Assembly: GCF_901709675.1 (NCBI RefSeq)
Contig: NC_051095.1
Span: 1,549,001-1,613,000, forward strand
DNA length: 64,000 bases
Origin: Syngnathus acus
Lineage: Eukaryota > Chordata > Actinopteri > Syngnathiformes > Syngnathidae
Reading direction: 5' to 3'
The position numbers and the translations under genes were made by a program. The notes beneath the pieces were generated by a model that was not told the DNA's origin, ran no database searches, and worked only from the letters and a program-made list of their open reading frames with translations. Of this stretch, positions 46,865-59,069 are shown piece by piece; position 1 is the stretch's first letter; every line of letters starts with the position of its first letter.

Positions 46865-48440
46865 CAAACATGTGAATTTAAGATGATTCAAAGATTATAA
46901 AGACATGGACAGATTTCAATATTTTGTTTATATCATATGGCGGCTTTTAGTATTTTGTTGATATTGTATAGCAGCTTTCGAGCATGAAATGTTAGCACGG
47001 TTACGAGGTGTTTGCGCTCAGTGACCTCCATTATCAACTTGTGCTCTTGTGGCATTTGCAAAATAAAATTTTTCCTCACCTTTTGAAGACGTTTACTTTT
47101 TTTTTGACAGCCAAATCGCATCCAGAGGCATCGGTGCACTTTAGGGCAGTGACAAGCTCCTTTCCTTTTTCTTTTTTTTCTTTTTTGTTGTTGTTGTTGC
47201 CAAGTCCAGGCGACACAGTGCCCGAGGCGTTTGAGCAAGCAAACAAATAATTGACACGGCCGCTTCGCTAGGTGCCAGCGGGGGATTCAGACTTGGCCAA
47301 AGGACTTGCGGGCGGGGCCCCTCTCTTCAAGGCTTGAGCCTGTCAGAGGGCAACAACTTGGAATTTACAAACGTGGGCTCAACGGCAGAACAAATATTGC
47401 CAGGGAGCTTTTTTTCATTTTTTTTTTGGGGGGGAGGAAAGCGGGTCATAATACCAGATGATGCTTGTCTGACACGCCGTTGTCTGTCTGTCATTGATAA
47501 AAGTTGCTTATTTAAATGTGCCGTTGCGTTCCTGTACCTCCTATCAGGATAAATGTCTGATCGGGATTTGCCGCTCAGAATGGCAAATCTGATGGAGGCT
47601 TATGAATTCCTGCTGTATTTCTTTATTGACGTTGTTTTTTTTTTGCTTTCCCGTGAGACGCGTCCCCTAATTCCCCCCCTCGTGCTGTCTATGCAAATCA
47701 TATCACACGTCGCCGGGTTGAGATGCCTTCTCCGGCTCGGCGTGGACATGACGGACTGCTTTTGTGTTCATTCTGAGTCGAACCGCTATCGGATTTATGC
47801 AGCGGCATTGCGTGGGCGACGCGTAAACAAAGCCGTCGCGGGCCACATGCGAAGGGATCGTCTTTACTGTATCCGGAGATCACAACATTTCTCGCAATCG
47901 ATACGCAACCTGTCGAGGGCATCAAAAACAGCAATCCCGTGAGGAAGCGAGCTCTCGGAAGCAGCGTCATTTATTTTTTTTGCTTCATTCCGCAAATCTT
48001 ACAGATGTTTTCCAATCAACTCCAATGAGCTGCAAAGACCAACACATCAACATACTCACATCGGGCACGTCTTGATCTTCCTCCGCAGAGAGGGGAAAAA
48101 AAGCATGAAAAGGTAGCCCTTCTAAAAAAGAAATGAAAGTTTGATAATATAAATAAATAAACCAATTAAAAAGCCGTTTGCGCAGCTGCCGTCGAGAAAG
48201 GTTGGCTTTTAAGTCAAAAGCAATATGCGAACGCTTTGATAGCATCGACTTCCGCTGCGTTTGCTGTGATTGAATTTGTCAAACAGGATTCGTCAGTTAC
48301 TCAAGGACCGTTTCATGTTATCACCCCACCAAAATTACACACAAGGCAATCGGGATAAAATGTCGCCTTTGACTTGATCTCCTAAAGTCGACTAAGACTC
48401 TGAAAGATGACTGAGAGGCGTAGGCCATGTCAAGACAAAA
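46865..48440. other. Unannotated stretch
   Basis: No gene is supported. A TTTTCTTTTTTTTC-rich tract followed by (GTT)n lies at about 47165-47200. A T- then G-run lies at 47411-47434. A 129-codon plus-strand frame at 47553-47942 has no recognisable domain. Confidence 0.5.
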
Positions 48441-48453
48441 ACAGTCAATAAAA

Positions 48454-48531
<78 letters not shown>

Positions 48532-48650
48532 GGTAGCAAGCTAGCAAGCTCTCTCGCTAGGTAGCTAGCGAGCTCTTTCTCCATCGATCGATCTATCTAT
48601 CTAGGTTGCAAGCTAGCAAGCTCTCTCTCGCTAGGTAGCTAGCAAGCGCT

Positions 48651-48705
<55 letters not shown>

Positions 48706-49000
48706 GGTAGCAAGCTAGCAAGCTCTCTCGCTAGGTAGCTAGCGAGCTCTTTCTCCATCGATCGATCTATCTCTCTAGGTAGCAAGCTAGCAAGCTCTCT
48801 CTCGATAGGTAGCTAGCAAGCGCTTTATCTATCTATCTATCTATCTATCTAGGTAGCAAGCTAGCAAGCTCTCACTCGCTAGTTAGCTAGCGAGCTCTTT
48901 CTCTATCAATCGATCGATCTATCTAGGTAGCAAGCTCTCTCTCGCTAGGTAGCTAGCGAGCTCTTTCTCTATCTATCGATCTATCGATGTATTTGTCTAT
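48454..49000. repeat. Composite TCTA array with interspersed cassette
   Basis: Blocks of pure TCTA repeat (48454-48531, 48651-48704, 48830-48850) alternate with a cassette beginning AGGTAGCAAGCTAGCAAGCT and continuing CTCTCTCGCTAGGTAGCTAG then CGAGCTCTTTCTC. Cassettes begin at 48531, 48603, 48705, 48777, 48851 and 48925, spacings 72, 102, 72, 74 and 74. The 102-bp spacing equals a cassette plus an extra TCTA block. The immediate left flank reads CAGTCAATAAAATATC, suggestive of a LINE 3' tail that seeded the array. Confidence 0.93.
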
Positions 49001-49004
49001 CAGG

Positions 49005-51000
49005 TTCGGAGTTTGAAGCTCTGCTCCAAAGTAGCCAAAAGTTTCAAATGACCTATGTTGACGTTCATCCTGATGACAAATGTATTCCGAAGCAAATTAC
49101 ACATCGACATCATCAAGAGCTTGAGGTCAGCAGGTGCCACAAAACCTCCCCGCCTCACCTGCATTGCATAATATTCTCATCCGGCATGGTGTCAGGACTC
49201 CAGCCAAGCGTGAAGCAAACTGTCGTTGCGTGAGAAAGAGCTTTTCTCCAGGTCACGTGTTTGTTGTTTGTTTTTTTTCTTGCTACCTGACTGATGCCGG
49301 GCTGCCTCCGGCTCTCGTATTCCTGCAAGACAAACAACACCAGCCGAGCGAGAAAGTGCTTCCCGCAAGGGCTGAGTTGTTTTGGGATGAATAATAACAT
49401 TCAAAGTCAACGATCAGAGCCAAGCAAGACAAATTAATAGACAATACCCGGACTGGGTCGGAACCAATAGAAACGACATTGAGGCCAGGTTCAAAGTATA
49501 TTAATGAAAGCCGCAAAAAATGAGCAGGATTCCTTTCACGTCGTGTCTCCGGTCTGCTGGAAATGAATGTGTATTTCGTTGGAAATGAGTTACTGGCACG
49601 CCGGCAAGTCCAAATTCTCGCAATCCCTCCTCAGCAGCATCTCTTGACAGCTCAGCCATCAATCAAAAGTAGCTTCTCTTCGGGTCTTCTCCCCAACAAG
49701 GACTATTTATATTAGCATTTGCAACTTAGCCTATTTTAGCATTAGCAATTTAGCCGTCAACAACAACGTTTTGATTAGCATCACCTTTATTATTATTCAT
49801 TTCCGGATCTTTGGAAAGTAGTCACGCAAACTTGGCGGAGAAAGTCCCGCGTCGGCAGTTTTAAAAATTTTGCAAGTTCCCCAGGCTGACGGGTTCATTC
49901 AATCTCGGATTGTTTATTATTTCATGAGCAGTAACCTCAGCCTGCTTTGAGGAAAATGATGTAAGGATTTCGAGAAATTCTCCAAAATACCGAGAGGGGG
50001 TTTGGATCAAATGGCCGGGCGGCGAGCATCTTTGGCCCGAGCTAATGGAGGAGCGCACGCCCGTTTGGTCGCAAAGTGCCGATTCGGAATGATCGACACG
50101 TGTAAGAGTGAGTCGCCTTCCCCCGCTTTCCCCGCTTTAATGACTGCAAAAAAAAAAAAAAAAACGATGCGCGAATGTGTCAAATCCGAATGAGGACGTT
50201 ATTCCTTTTCCTCCGATCCCGCGGGCGCAGCTTAAATGCCTCGTTAGGCATCGGGAAAATTTTCTCAAAAGGATAAGCACGGCCTTTGCCAGCTGGGATC
50301 GGCAGACGGCGAGATTCACGGCTGCCCTCGCTTGTCCGAGCGCTCGTAACGATGTCGGCGACGGCCCTGAAGTGATATGAAGATGCCTCGTGGCCAAAGA
50401 TTAAAGCATTCCTGCCATATTCACAATAAATCGGCCTGTAATCGTTTGCTGTCAAGGTCCAAATATCATCAAGGCTTTCTTTGGCCCCATTCAATTAAAA
50501 GCTTGTTGACGAGAGTCGGAATAAGGATGCGTCGTGAAGGAATGGCCGTGTTTTTTTTGTTTTGTTTTGAAGAGCGGTCCTGAATGAACATCTGCCAACG
50601 TGCACGGGGAAGGGCATGACAAGGACGGAGAGGCGGGCGCCGGCGGCGGTGAGTCGAAGGCTCGCCTCAAACAAACGCCTTCCGCCAGCAAGGGGATTAA
50701 GCCTCGGGCTTTGAGAGTAGGATTGAGCTGTGCAGACCGTGCTGAAAATACAACACACACCCTTTTGGATTTCAGCTCAAGGCTTCTTCAGCCTCCTGAT
50801 GTTGGGGAAAAGAAGAACTATTTACTGAAGTCTAAATAAGGTCTAACCATAACCACTTGGCCCCTGTTGGAGTCAACTCCAACTTTTGTATTCCTCCGAT
50901 TGTGATCTTGATGACACCTAATTTTGGCTAAATAAGCTTCCTATGGTGTAGGCTGTATTTTGAAAAAAAGAAAATTTCATCTAGGGTAGTCTCGTTTTTT
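49005..51000. other. Unannotated stretch
   Basis: No gene is supported. An A-run of about 16 lies at 50149-50164. The GC-richer part 50180-50370 is open for 86-104 codons on two minus-strand frames and 67 codons on the plus strand, which argues against any one of them being coding. Confidence 0.5.
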
Positions 51001-51009
51001 TGTAGGGTC

Positions 51010-51062
51010 AAGTAAATTTCCCCGCTGTGGGATGAATAAAGTTATCATCATCATCATCTATC
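51010..51062 (+). mobile_element. LINE 3' tail remnant with (ATC)n
   Basis: AAATTTCCCCGCTGTGGGAT then GAATAAAGTTATCATCATCA is the 3' end of a fish non-LTR element that usually reads CACTGTGGGATCAATAAAGT. The tail here is (ATC)n, not TCTA. Only the end is preserved. Confidence 0.5.
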
Positions 51063-51064
51063 AA

Positions 51065-52850
51065 TAGTTGGTTTCAATAAAATTCAGTCTGGTATTTCTT
51101 GTTTGACGGCTCTTGGGCTCCAATTTGAAAATGAATACAGACGAACAGATAGTCGACCTCCTTCCCATTGGTCAGCAAGATGATCCTGCCATCTTTTGTT
51201 CTCATCCCCGATGAGTTCTTGCTAACTGTGACGTTTTCCAGATCTCCGGCAGCAGATTAACACCCGTTCCTCATATCGATTGGGCCGATTTTCAGATCAA
51301 TTCTCTCTCCACATGATTGAGCTCCAGATATGCCACAAATGACCCAAGATCATTCAAAAAAATATTCAAACAAAATCCTGATTTGCGAAAAACCACCAAA
51401 GTTAGCAGAGACCTGATTAGCAGCATTAGCATGTTTGCAAGACGTCCTAATCTGTTTTGAAGGCTTTTTAATCTGCTCAGAAAACAATCGAGGCGGACAA
51501 TCGTAAACGTTAATCCTGTTCAATATTTACGAGCGCCAATCTTGTTGATCGTCTACAACTGAATCGGTCGAATACAAAAACGACAAAATCAGCCTAATGT
51601 TAGACTGGAGGAATCTTATGAGAGGAACACTTCCACCCGGGAGATTTATGACCTCGCCCTTGCTCTTGTAATGAGGCCGGATGTGAGAAAGCCGGCGTGT
51701 CGTTCTCTGCCGGGACCACAGTCGCGGTCCCCCGTGCATGGGAGTTAGCAGGTGTACCAAAAAACAAGCACAGGTTTGCCGGATCCTCCGGGGTCCCTCC
51801 CCCGAGTGACAGACGAGCGCTACCAAAGACCCTCAAGTGTTTGCGTACACGCTCCAGAAGAAAAGTGCTTCTGGGTATTGCAAACGCATGAGAAATCAAG
51901 TCCAGCCAATTATCGCAAACGAATGTTTTCATTCCAAAACTTGCTGGCAGGGGAAGGGCAACATATTTTAGTTTATGTTCCATTTAAGATTCATAAAGCT
52001 GTGTGTGTGTTGGATGCAGCAAAATCAAAATAGTCGTGGAGTGGTGTAATGGCGGTGATTGCAATTGGCTCTTCATCCAAATCTCAAGAAGCTCGGAATC
52101 CTCGAGTAGGTGTACAGGTGCGTCCAAGTGCTCTCCTGCTTTTTGAGTGACCTACTTTCAGGTTGCAAGCAAATTGCACGGCGAACTCTACTTACATTTG
52201 ACGGCAGTCAAAATAGCAAAAATATCAACCCTAAAAAAAATCACGACAATACATTTTGAAGTTGATCGTTTGATAAGGATAAAGATATTATCGGACATTT
52301 AGCGGCATTTAAATTTGAAGGTTTCCGAAGTGCTCGCTTGTAGAAAGATCAGGAGCAATTTTAAGATTTATATTTTCGTAGCTATTTAATGCGCCGAGCT
52401 GGAATTCAGCCAGCGTTGGCTGAAGTTTTTCCCCCTCCCGCGAATCTATCACAGAGACATTTTTTGGGATGAGCGAGCAACGGGAAAGTGTGTGTGCAAA
52501 TCTCCCAACTTGCAAATTGGGCGACATGGGAGAACCCTTGGCAATACTTGAGAAGAATGTTGAAAGCTAAAGCCTTGCATTGATTTGACCCCGCGTGGGC
52601 CAACGCGAGCTGGAGCCATTAGCGGCTCCTCAGATAGCGCTTCGCATTTGTTTGCGTAAACGAGCTCCCAGGGTGAGCGCCTGCTAAATAGAGCCCGCTT
52701 TTCATAGCTAGCGCTTCGGCAGTTAGCGGCGACACGCTAACCTGTTCTTTGGCTTTCCTATGCAATTTTTTTTTTTGTTCCTTGCCGCTTTGGTAGCCTG
52801 GAGGAATTCTGTGTATCCCGCATCACGGCAGACGTAAGACTGATGTTTGT
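51065..52850. other. Unannotated stretch
   Basis: No gene is supported. Short (TG)n occurs near 51999-52011 and a T-run near 52766-52776. Overlapping frames of 99-127 codons at 51527-51983 (minus) are unrecognised. Confidence 0.5.
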
Positions 52851-52855
52851 AGTCT

Positions 52856-53040
52856 AGTGATGGCAAAATGAAGCTTCATGAACCAGTTGTATTTTTTGTA
52901 CTCCTCTAGATGGCGCACCTAATTCAACATTGGTCTGAAAGAACATTGACTTCTCAAACCCCTTTATTTAAAACAACAGTGTCATCTAGAGGAATAAAAA
53001 ATATAGCAACGAGTACATGAAGCAGATTTGAAGCATACCA
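52856..53040 (+). mobile_element. hAT-like miniature element, second family, right end lost
   Basis: Begins AGTGATGGCAAAATGAAGCT and aligns to the minus strand of 29590-29789 through nearly its whole length, but the right inverted end has decayed after GAAGCATACC. It therefore lies in opposite orientation to the 29590 copy, about 23 kb away. A CTCF-like string (CCTCTAGATGGCGC) is at 52903-52917. No protein is encoded. Confidence 0.75.
52903..52917 (+). promoter_or_regulatory. CTCF-like motif inside miniature element
   Basis: CCTCTAGATGGCGC matches the CTCF core CCASYAGRKGGCR with one mismatch at the third base. The counterpart in the 29590 copy is unchanged, so the string predates both insertions. 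Confidence 0.25.
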
Positions 53041-53044
53041 AAGC

Positions 53045-53790
53045 AGTCGCCGCCCGTCGGCAGGGTGGAAAGAAAGAAAATACGTAAACGCCTGCATTGT
53101 TTTTGTGGGCCATCCGCACGACAAAATGAAGCGATGTTTACACGGCGTCATTCGCAATCAATTTTCAAACCTAGCTTTGGCTAATGAAAGCTATTTGCGA
53201 GCGCACCTGTTAATGAGCTTCGTGCCTTGAGCAATATTCAGGGCGATTATTTCTCCTTTCCTGTCCGAAATGAAATCACATGAAAACGATTCCAGTCCTG
53301 TTTTGTGTGTTCGTTGCAAAATGACATTCAAACAAAGGGAACCCAACAGCTAAAATTGCAGCGTGAATTTTGAAGCGGTGCACGTCAGGACACGCTGATT
53401 TATTTGAAAAACATTTCGTTGAGTCGGATTGGTCTGATTTAGTTGAAGAACATTTCATTGAGTTGAGTGGCTTTCGCCGAAACAACCATGTTGAGGTTGA
53501 AATGTTCCAAAAAGACGATGACCTTGGCAAAATGGACCCAGAAATTTGACAAGCCTTGCTCTCTATTCATTATCCAAATTCATCAAATACTAATGTAAAG
53601 TACAAATCTATTTTAGCCCCAATAATGCACTTTTTTCTTTTCTCGAATATCTTTGAGCGCACTCTACGAATAAGTGAAATAGTTTGTCCTATGATGGATA
53701 GCGGCGCCGTCCAGATCGCACTCAAAGAAGACGCCTCGACATCACGATAGCGCAGAGCTAATGCTGCCTTTGCTGCATCCGCAAACTTGA
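53045..53790. other. Unannotated stretch
   Basis: No gene is supported. A short internal duplication is visible: GAACATTTCATTGAGTTGAG near 53447 resembles AAACATTTCGTTGAGTCGGA near 53408, about 39 bp apart. Nothing else stands out. Confidence 0.5.
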
Positions 53791-53792
53791 TG

Positions 53793-53800
53793 GATTAAGA
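53793..53800. repeat. 8-bp target duplication, left copy
   Basis: GATTAAGA precedes the third hAT-like element and is repeated at 54587-54594 after it. Confidence 0.88.
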
Positions 53801-54586
53801 CACAGGTGTCAAAGTCAAGGCCCGGGGGCCAGATACGGCCCGCCAAATCATTTTAGGTGGCCCGCAAAGACCAAATGTGCATCGAATTTACACGTCAATT
53901 CCAAAATCTCAAATTGTTTTCACTTTTAAAAAATAGAGGTATTGTGAGCAATTTCTATGACCATTCATTTTTTTAAATAATTTGTATTTTTAAATATTTG
54001 ATTTCAATATTTCATTGTAAAATATTTGGACAGTTTTTATTACCGTATTTTCCGGACTACAAACCTAAAATTTTCTCAAAAGCCGACAGTGCGCCTTATA
54101 GTCCGGTGCGCCTTATATATGGACCAAATTCCTAAATTTAAACTGGCCTGAAGCATTGCGTCATGAAATCAATCATAAGTGGCCCGTTGAAGACTATGGA
54201 TCATAAATCAAAAACACTATGGATCATTATTTTGTGATCATAAACTAATTTGTTGCGTCTGAAGTTGAAATAAAAAATATAAAATGGAGAATTATTTGAT
54301 TTGGATTAAAAATCTGACATGATGCATTAATGGTGCGCCTTATAGTCCGGTGCGCCTTATCTAAGGACAAAGTTTTAAAATGGGCCATTCATTGAAGGTG
54401 CGCCTTATAGTCTGGAAAATACAGTAGTCTCTTTTTTGAAAATTAGTTATTCATCAGTTTGTTGTGTAGCCTTTACTATACCTACAATATGAAACGTTTA
54501 TACATTTATTTGGGTTGACAATTTTAATGGCCCTTTGAAGCAAACTATGATGCGGCCCGCGACAAAAAATAAGTTTGACACCCCTG
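53801..54586. mobile_element. hAT-like miniature element, copy 3, with nested element
   Basis: The left end CACAGGTGTCAAAGTCAAGG and the right end, minus strand, CAGGGGTGTCAAACTTATTT are inverted repeats. The body contains CCCGGGGGCCAGATACGGCC, GGTGGCCCGCAAAGACCAAA and, at the right, GATGCGGCCCGCGACAAAAA. The 8-bp duplication GATTAAGA is intact. A 382-bp TA-flanked element sits inside at 54043-54424, leaving a host of about 400 bp. No transposase is present. Confidence 0.9.
54043..54424. mobile_element. TA-flanked miniature element, nested, larger form
   Basis: The left end CCGTATTTTCCGGACTA and the right end, minus strand, CTGTATTTTCCAGACTATAA are inverted repeats flanked by TA on each side (54041-54042, 54425-54426). 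The interior repeats GCGCCTTATAGTCCGGTGCG near 54091 and 54334 and again GCGCCTTATAGTCTGG near the right end. It is related in its ends to the 169-bp element at 21437-21605 and is more than twice as long. No open frame of note. Confidence 0.82.
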
Positions 54587-54594
54587 GATTAAGA
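54587..54594. repeat. 8-bp target duplication, right copy
   Basis: GATTAAGA, identical to 53793-53800, directly after CACCCCTG. Confidence 0.88.
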
Positions 54595-54599
54595 CAAAC

Positions 54600-57500
54600 A
54601 GGTTATTTATGAAGCCGGCCAAAAAAGAAAAAGAAAAAATGCTACATCGACTTGCCCACACATCGTTTGCTGAGAGGGAAAAAAGCTCGGCGGCGGCAGT
54701 GGCGAGGACCTCTGCTTCTCGCCGGCATGAAACGAATCGAAATCAAACGCCAAGCGGGACTCGTGTTGATGTGAAACAATTGCTTTTTGGGTGTGTGTGG
54801 GCAGGAGAGCAGTTTCAGCTCCACAAGCGAAAGGGGATGGCTTTGCTTCACCAAAAATGCTTTGGAATATTGCGATTCTGGGGGCGTCAATTGAGGCAAC
54901 GAAAACAGTTGGAGAATGGAAGAGAGTCTGGCTCAGGATCATCTTTGCGCCACATCCGGGTCTTTGCTTGCTTCAATTGGACCTTGGAATTTGGTTTACT
55001 CCGCTTTAAACTCTTTCGTCAAGCTGAGTCCAATTTTTTTGACATTTTTCAGGTTAATCCTCAAATTCCTACCATTTTGATCTTCTCATCTTTTTAATCT
55101 TGGATCATTCATCGTCTTCTATTTGGAGCCTAATTATCTGCAAATCGGGACACCTGAAACGCCGTCACGCGTTCGCTACGGTTTTTGCTACCAACGATCC
55201 GAGCCTTTTCAGGTACATGCGACAAAAAAAAAAAAAAATATGCATCAATAATTAAAAGCGCACATTTCAACGGCTTTACATTTGAAGTGAGGAGGAAAAT
55301 CTGCAATTTAGTTTGAAATCTCCTCGCTTTTGTTTCCACGCGCCACAGAAGGCAAAAACTCTGATCCCTTAAGCCGCTTAATTCAGCTACTGTGACTTCA
55401 TTACATGCCGTGCTGTTTGGAGAAAAAAATGGATGGCGGGGAAAAGCCGCACGGGGCGCTCAATCGGGCTTTTTTGTTTTCCCGGAGCGAGCCGAGGTGC
55501 GTCGGAACGTCGGACCCCGGAGGATGGCGCGCAGGCTGGCGCTATATTAAAAGTTTGACCAAAACTATTAAAAAAAAAAAAAAGCAAAAAGTCTGGCTCC
55601 CACTGCGCAATTAAAGTGTCTGAAACGATTGATTTGATCTCGTGTTTGGTCCGTCCACCCACCTGCTCGCCGGGGAATCATCTGCAACTGCGGCGACCGA
55701 AACAAATTCTCTCATGTCAGCGCATGAAATATTGTCATCTGATCTCAGACGCATGTAAAACCAGGACGTGACTGAGCCGCATTTTAACGGATGACCATCG
55801 ATTGCTTTTGATCGGCCTCGTCTTCCTTTTTTGTCGTCTCGATTGCGCAACACAACGCGCCAGTTGTTTTCGTGTCCAAAGTATTTGCCGCTGGGCTTTT
55901 GCTAGCAATTATACATCAGCGACTTGGAGACGCTGCATTATTTAATGCTCAGTGAGTAAAACATATATTTACAAGCATTTTCATCATCGTAATGAGACGA
56001 GTAATTGAAAAGTTGCGGCGTGTGAGGGAAAAGTCTGGCGAGAATCGGACTCATTAGAATTCATTCGTGCATTTTTCATGGCAATCAAGCCGGCCCCCGT
56101 ATTTACGTGCGTTTGACCCCCGAGGAATCGGATCCTCATTTCAGTGTGAGACAAAAAACATTTTTGTAGCTAGATGGAATCAGCGGGATGTCGTTTTTGA
56201 GCGGCCCCCAAAAGAACAACAGTAACGGCGACTTAACGGCGTCGTTTTTTTTTTTTCCTTCAAAGCTTAGCGTGGCCTATTGGATAGCGGGGAGGAAAAA
56301 AAAGACTCAGGTGAAGACTTCAAACAAAAAGCGAGAAAAGTTTGCGTGACATTCGGCCGCTGACGGCGCCCCCGCTCGTGCACTTTGATTAGCGGTGAAT
56401 ATGAACGGAATCCCGCCAGGATCTCCGCGACAAAAAGCCGCCAAATTGAGGACGGTGACGACCAATCGCTTTCATATGTCGCCGCGACAAAAACGGTCAG
56501 CGTCGGGCCAAATATAGCTCGCTCGTTCGCAGCCTCCCACGCACGTAGCGGGAAGCGACCCCGGACGCGGTATAAGGCGAGTCAAAAAATGCATAATTGA
56601 ACAGTTTGCGCCCAGCTTGATGGCTGCAAATCGACTTCATTAATCAACTCCCGGGGATTTGTGACGGGAGCGGGGAGGAGAAGTTTACGCTGGCGAGCTC
56701 GTGTCCGGCCGGGCATCCGTGGCAACAGCTGCTACGGAAAGCACGCTGACTAAAATGCCTTTCGGTTGGCTCGTCTCCATTCCGGCGAGGGCAATTACGA
56801 CACAACGCCGCACCTCTCGCCGCGTCGAACACAAGATGCGATGGGAAAAGTAGGACCCGTGCAAATGAGGACCGCGCTCGCTTCCAAGTTCTTTGGCAGC
56901 GGTACTCTGTTGGCAATATGGCGGCCGCCCACCAGAAAGCCGTTTGTTTGGAAAGTAGCGCGCTAATCATCGCTAGTGAAAAGCTGCTGAGTCAGAGACG
57001 AGGAGACGGGAAAAAAAAATTGTGTGTTTGTGTTGTAATTGTAAAAAAAAAACTTGGGCCTGCTTACGACCTGGACCATCCAAAGTAGTTGCTTTTTGAG
57101 TCTTCATTTTGAAAGGAGGCTGAAGGTCGGCTGAAGCCTCCTCCCTCCCGCAAGTCGTCATCAGAGTCAAGGTTGAAAGTATGACAGCAGGCAAAAAAGG
57201 CCTTGTCAGCCGTGTGCCACTCCTTTGCATGAAAGCTCTTCCCTGGTGCGAACCGTCTTTCGCCTCCCGTTGGGATTTGTAATTTGGATTCCAGACTAGA
57301 GAGAGAGAGAGAGACAGAGAGAGCGGTCGATGGAAGCGTGCGGCTGTTTAAAGACAGGTAATCCATTTCAAGGTGTCCCCATCGGGAGCCGGACCGTGTG
57401 GCGCTTCCGATTTGTTTTTGTGAAAGATCTTGCCTCCCGCGGGGGGGCAAACAATGACTCGGTCCAGATTGTGACACGGAGGCGGGCGTTTATGATACGT
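54600..57500. other. Unannotated stretch
   Basis: No gene is supported. A 162-codon plus-strand frame at 54609-55097 starts in lysine-rich A-run sequence and has no recognisable domain. A-runs lie near 55207-55220 and 55570-55583, a T-run near 56246-56257, and a (GA)n tract at about 57299-57322. CpG content rises at about 56480-56580. Confidence 0.5.
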
Positions 57501-57506
57501 CCGAAG

Positions 57507-57575
57507 ATGGATGGATGGATGGATGGATGGATGGATGGATGGATGGATGGATGGATGGATGGATGGATGGATGGA
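57507..57575. repeat. (ATGG)n microsatellite
   Basis: About 69 bp of ATGG, some 17 units, uninterrupted. Like 26072-26166 it shares the tail unit of the V-SINEs but has no SINE body beside it. Open frames reading MDGW or IHPS through it are not genes. Confidence 0.97.
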
Positions 57576-57579
57576 AATT

Positions 57580-59005
57580 CCACAGCGGGACCGTTGGCGT
57601 TACCACGTGACGCCGCCGCCCCATCTCGGAATGTCCCGGCGGAGGAGACCGTCGATCACACCGGCGGCCACTCTAGCTGTCTGCCATCAATGTACGGCTA
57701 GCTGGACATTCTTTTTTCCATCCTGTGCTTTTGTCTTGATTTGTCTCTGCAGACATTTTCATTGTTCAACTTGTACAATCCATTTTGCCATCTGCATGGT
57801 GCCGTTGTTCATCAATAAGCTATCATCTCAGAACACAGCTTAACCACAAGAGACAAAGACTTGTAAATGATGGAAAAGCCCAAAGTCACTTTCTCGCTGG
57901 AAACGATCCGATTTCATTGTGGCTTCATTTTCGAGGTGTTTACATGAGGAGGTTTCCCCTTTGGTGTCAAAGCGGTTCCGATGGGGGTCAGCATTATCTG
58001 TTTCCAATACCCACAAAGCCTTTTGACAATTCGTCCAATTAGCAGCAATCTTTAAATATCAAAATGTGGCGGTCTATTCATGGAGTAGTGTGCGCTTTTA
58101 TTTATATTTTTAATTTAATTTAAATTTTTTATTTTGTGTTATTTTTAATTTAATTTGATACGATTTTATTTTGTTATTTAACTTTATTTTGTCAGATATA
58201 CGACAGCGTCGAATGAAAATGAAGCGAGCAGCTAGCTTATTGTTAAATTTGCGCTAAAAATAGCACCGCTAACTTTAGCCCGTAATGGTTTGAATTCTGC
58301 TTGCGCGACACTTTTGTTAAGGCCAAACGATATCCTATTCAGAGTGCGGGATGAACGACCTTCATTGATAATTGCCTCATTTTTCTCAATGATTCTGGAG
58401 TGCTTGATAGGATTTAAATATTCAAAACGCAATGCTTCTTATTTGAAAGATTAGGAGATCCTTTTACCTTAGCCATCTTTGACGTATGAAATGTCAAACA
58501 TATGGCCTGTTCATTTATGCAGATTGGATTCAGTTGAGATTAGAAGGAAGTGTATCGAGCGATCGGTGCCGGCCAGCTGCCGAGCGATCCTCCCAAATCG
58601 ACGGGTCGGGCGGTCCGAGCGCCTCAAATTATTAAAATATTTTGTCGATGGCTGCGGAAAGTGAAAGCGAAACGGGTCCATTCTATTTGCAAAATCCGAC
58701 GGCGGTGTCTTTCAATTTTCGAAGGTATTCAAATTGGATTTCATGCTTTTGGCTGGCTGTCTGTTCCCCGTGAACTTTGTTGTCCTCTCATACTTTTTGT
58801 CCCGGGCATATTCTTATTCAAAGTAAGCAATTTTATTTTGACAGCTATTTGTATGTAAAGTGTGAAAGGGGGGGGGGGAGGGATTGTCATTGCGCCTGTG
58901 TTTTTGTTATTTATTAAAGTCTGGCTATATTAGCCATTTTTCTTCACAGCAAATCCTCAGCACTTTTTTTTTCTCCCCTCTCCTTTGAGTAAGACGCACT
59001 TTTCA
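57580..59005. other. Unannotated stretch
   Basis: No gene is supported. The segment 58090-58200 is AT-rich with repeated TTTAATTTAATTT words. A G-run lies at 58868-58878. Frames up to 110 codons are unrecognised. Confidence 0.5.
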
Positions 59006-59007
59006 TC

Positions 59008-59065
59008 TTAACTCATTCAGTGCCATTGACGGTTATAGACGTCAAAGATATTACCTGGCTCAATA
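59008..59065. mobile_element. TTAA-type element fragment
   Basis: TTAACTCATTCAGTGCCATT then GACGGTTATAGACGTCAAAG and ATATTACCTGG match the left half and centre of the hairpin element at 8800-8862. The right inverted arm is absent, so this is a one-ended remnant of the same family. Confidence 0.55.
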
Positions 59066-59069
59066 GGAG

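Noticed and set aside
54609-55097. 162-codon plus-strand open frame
   Set aside because: It starts in an A-rich run giving KKEKEK, overlaps two antisense frames, and has no known motif.
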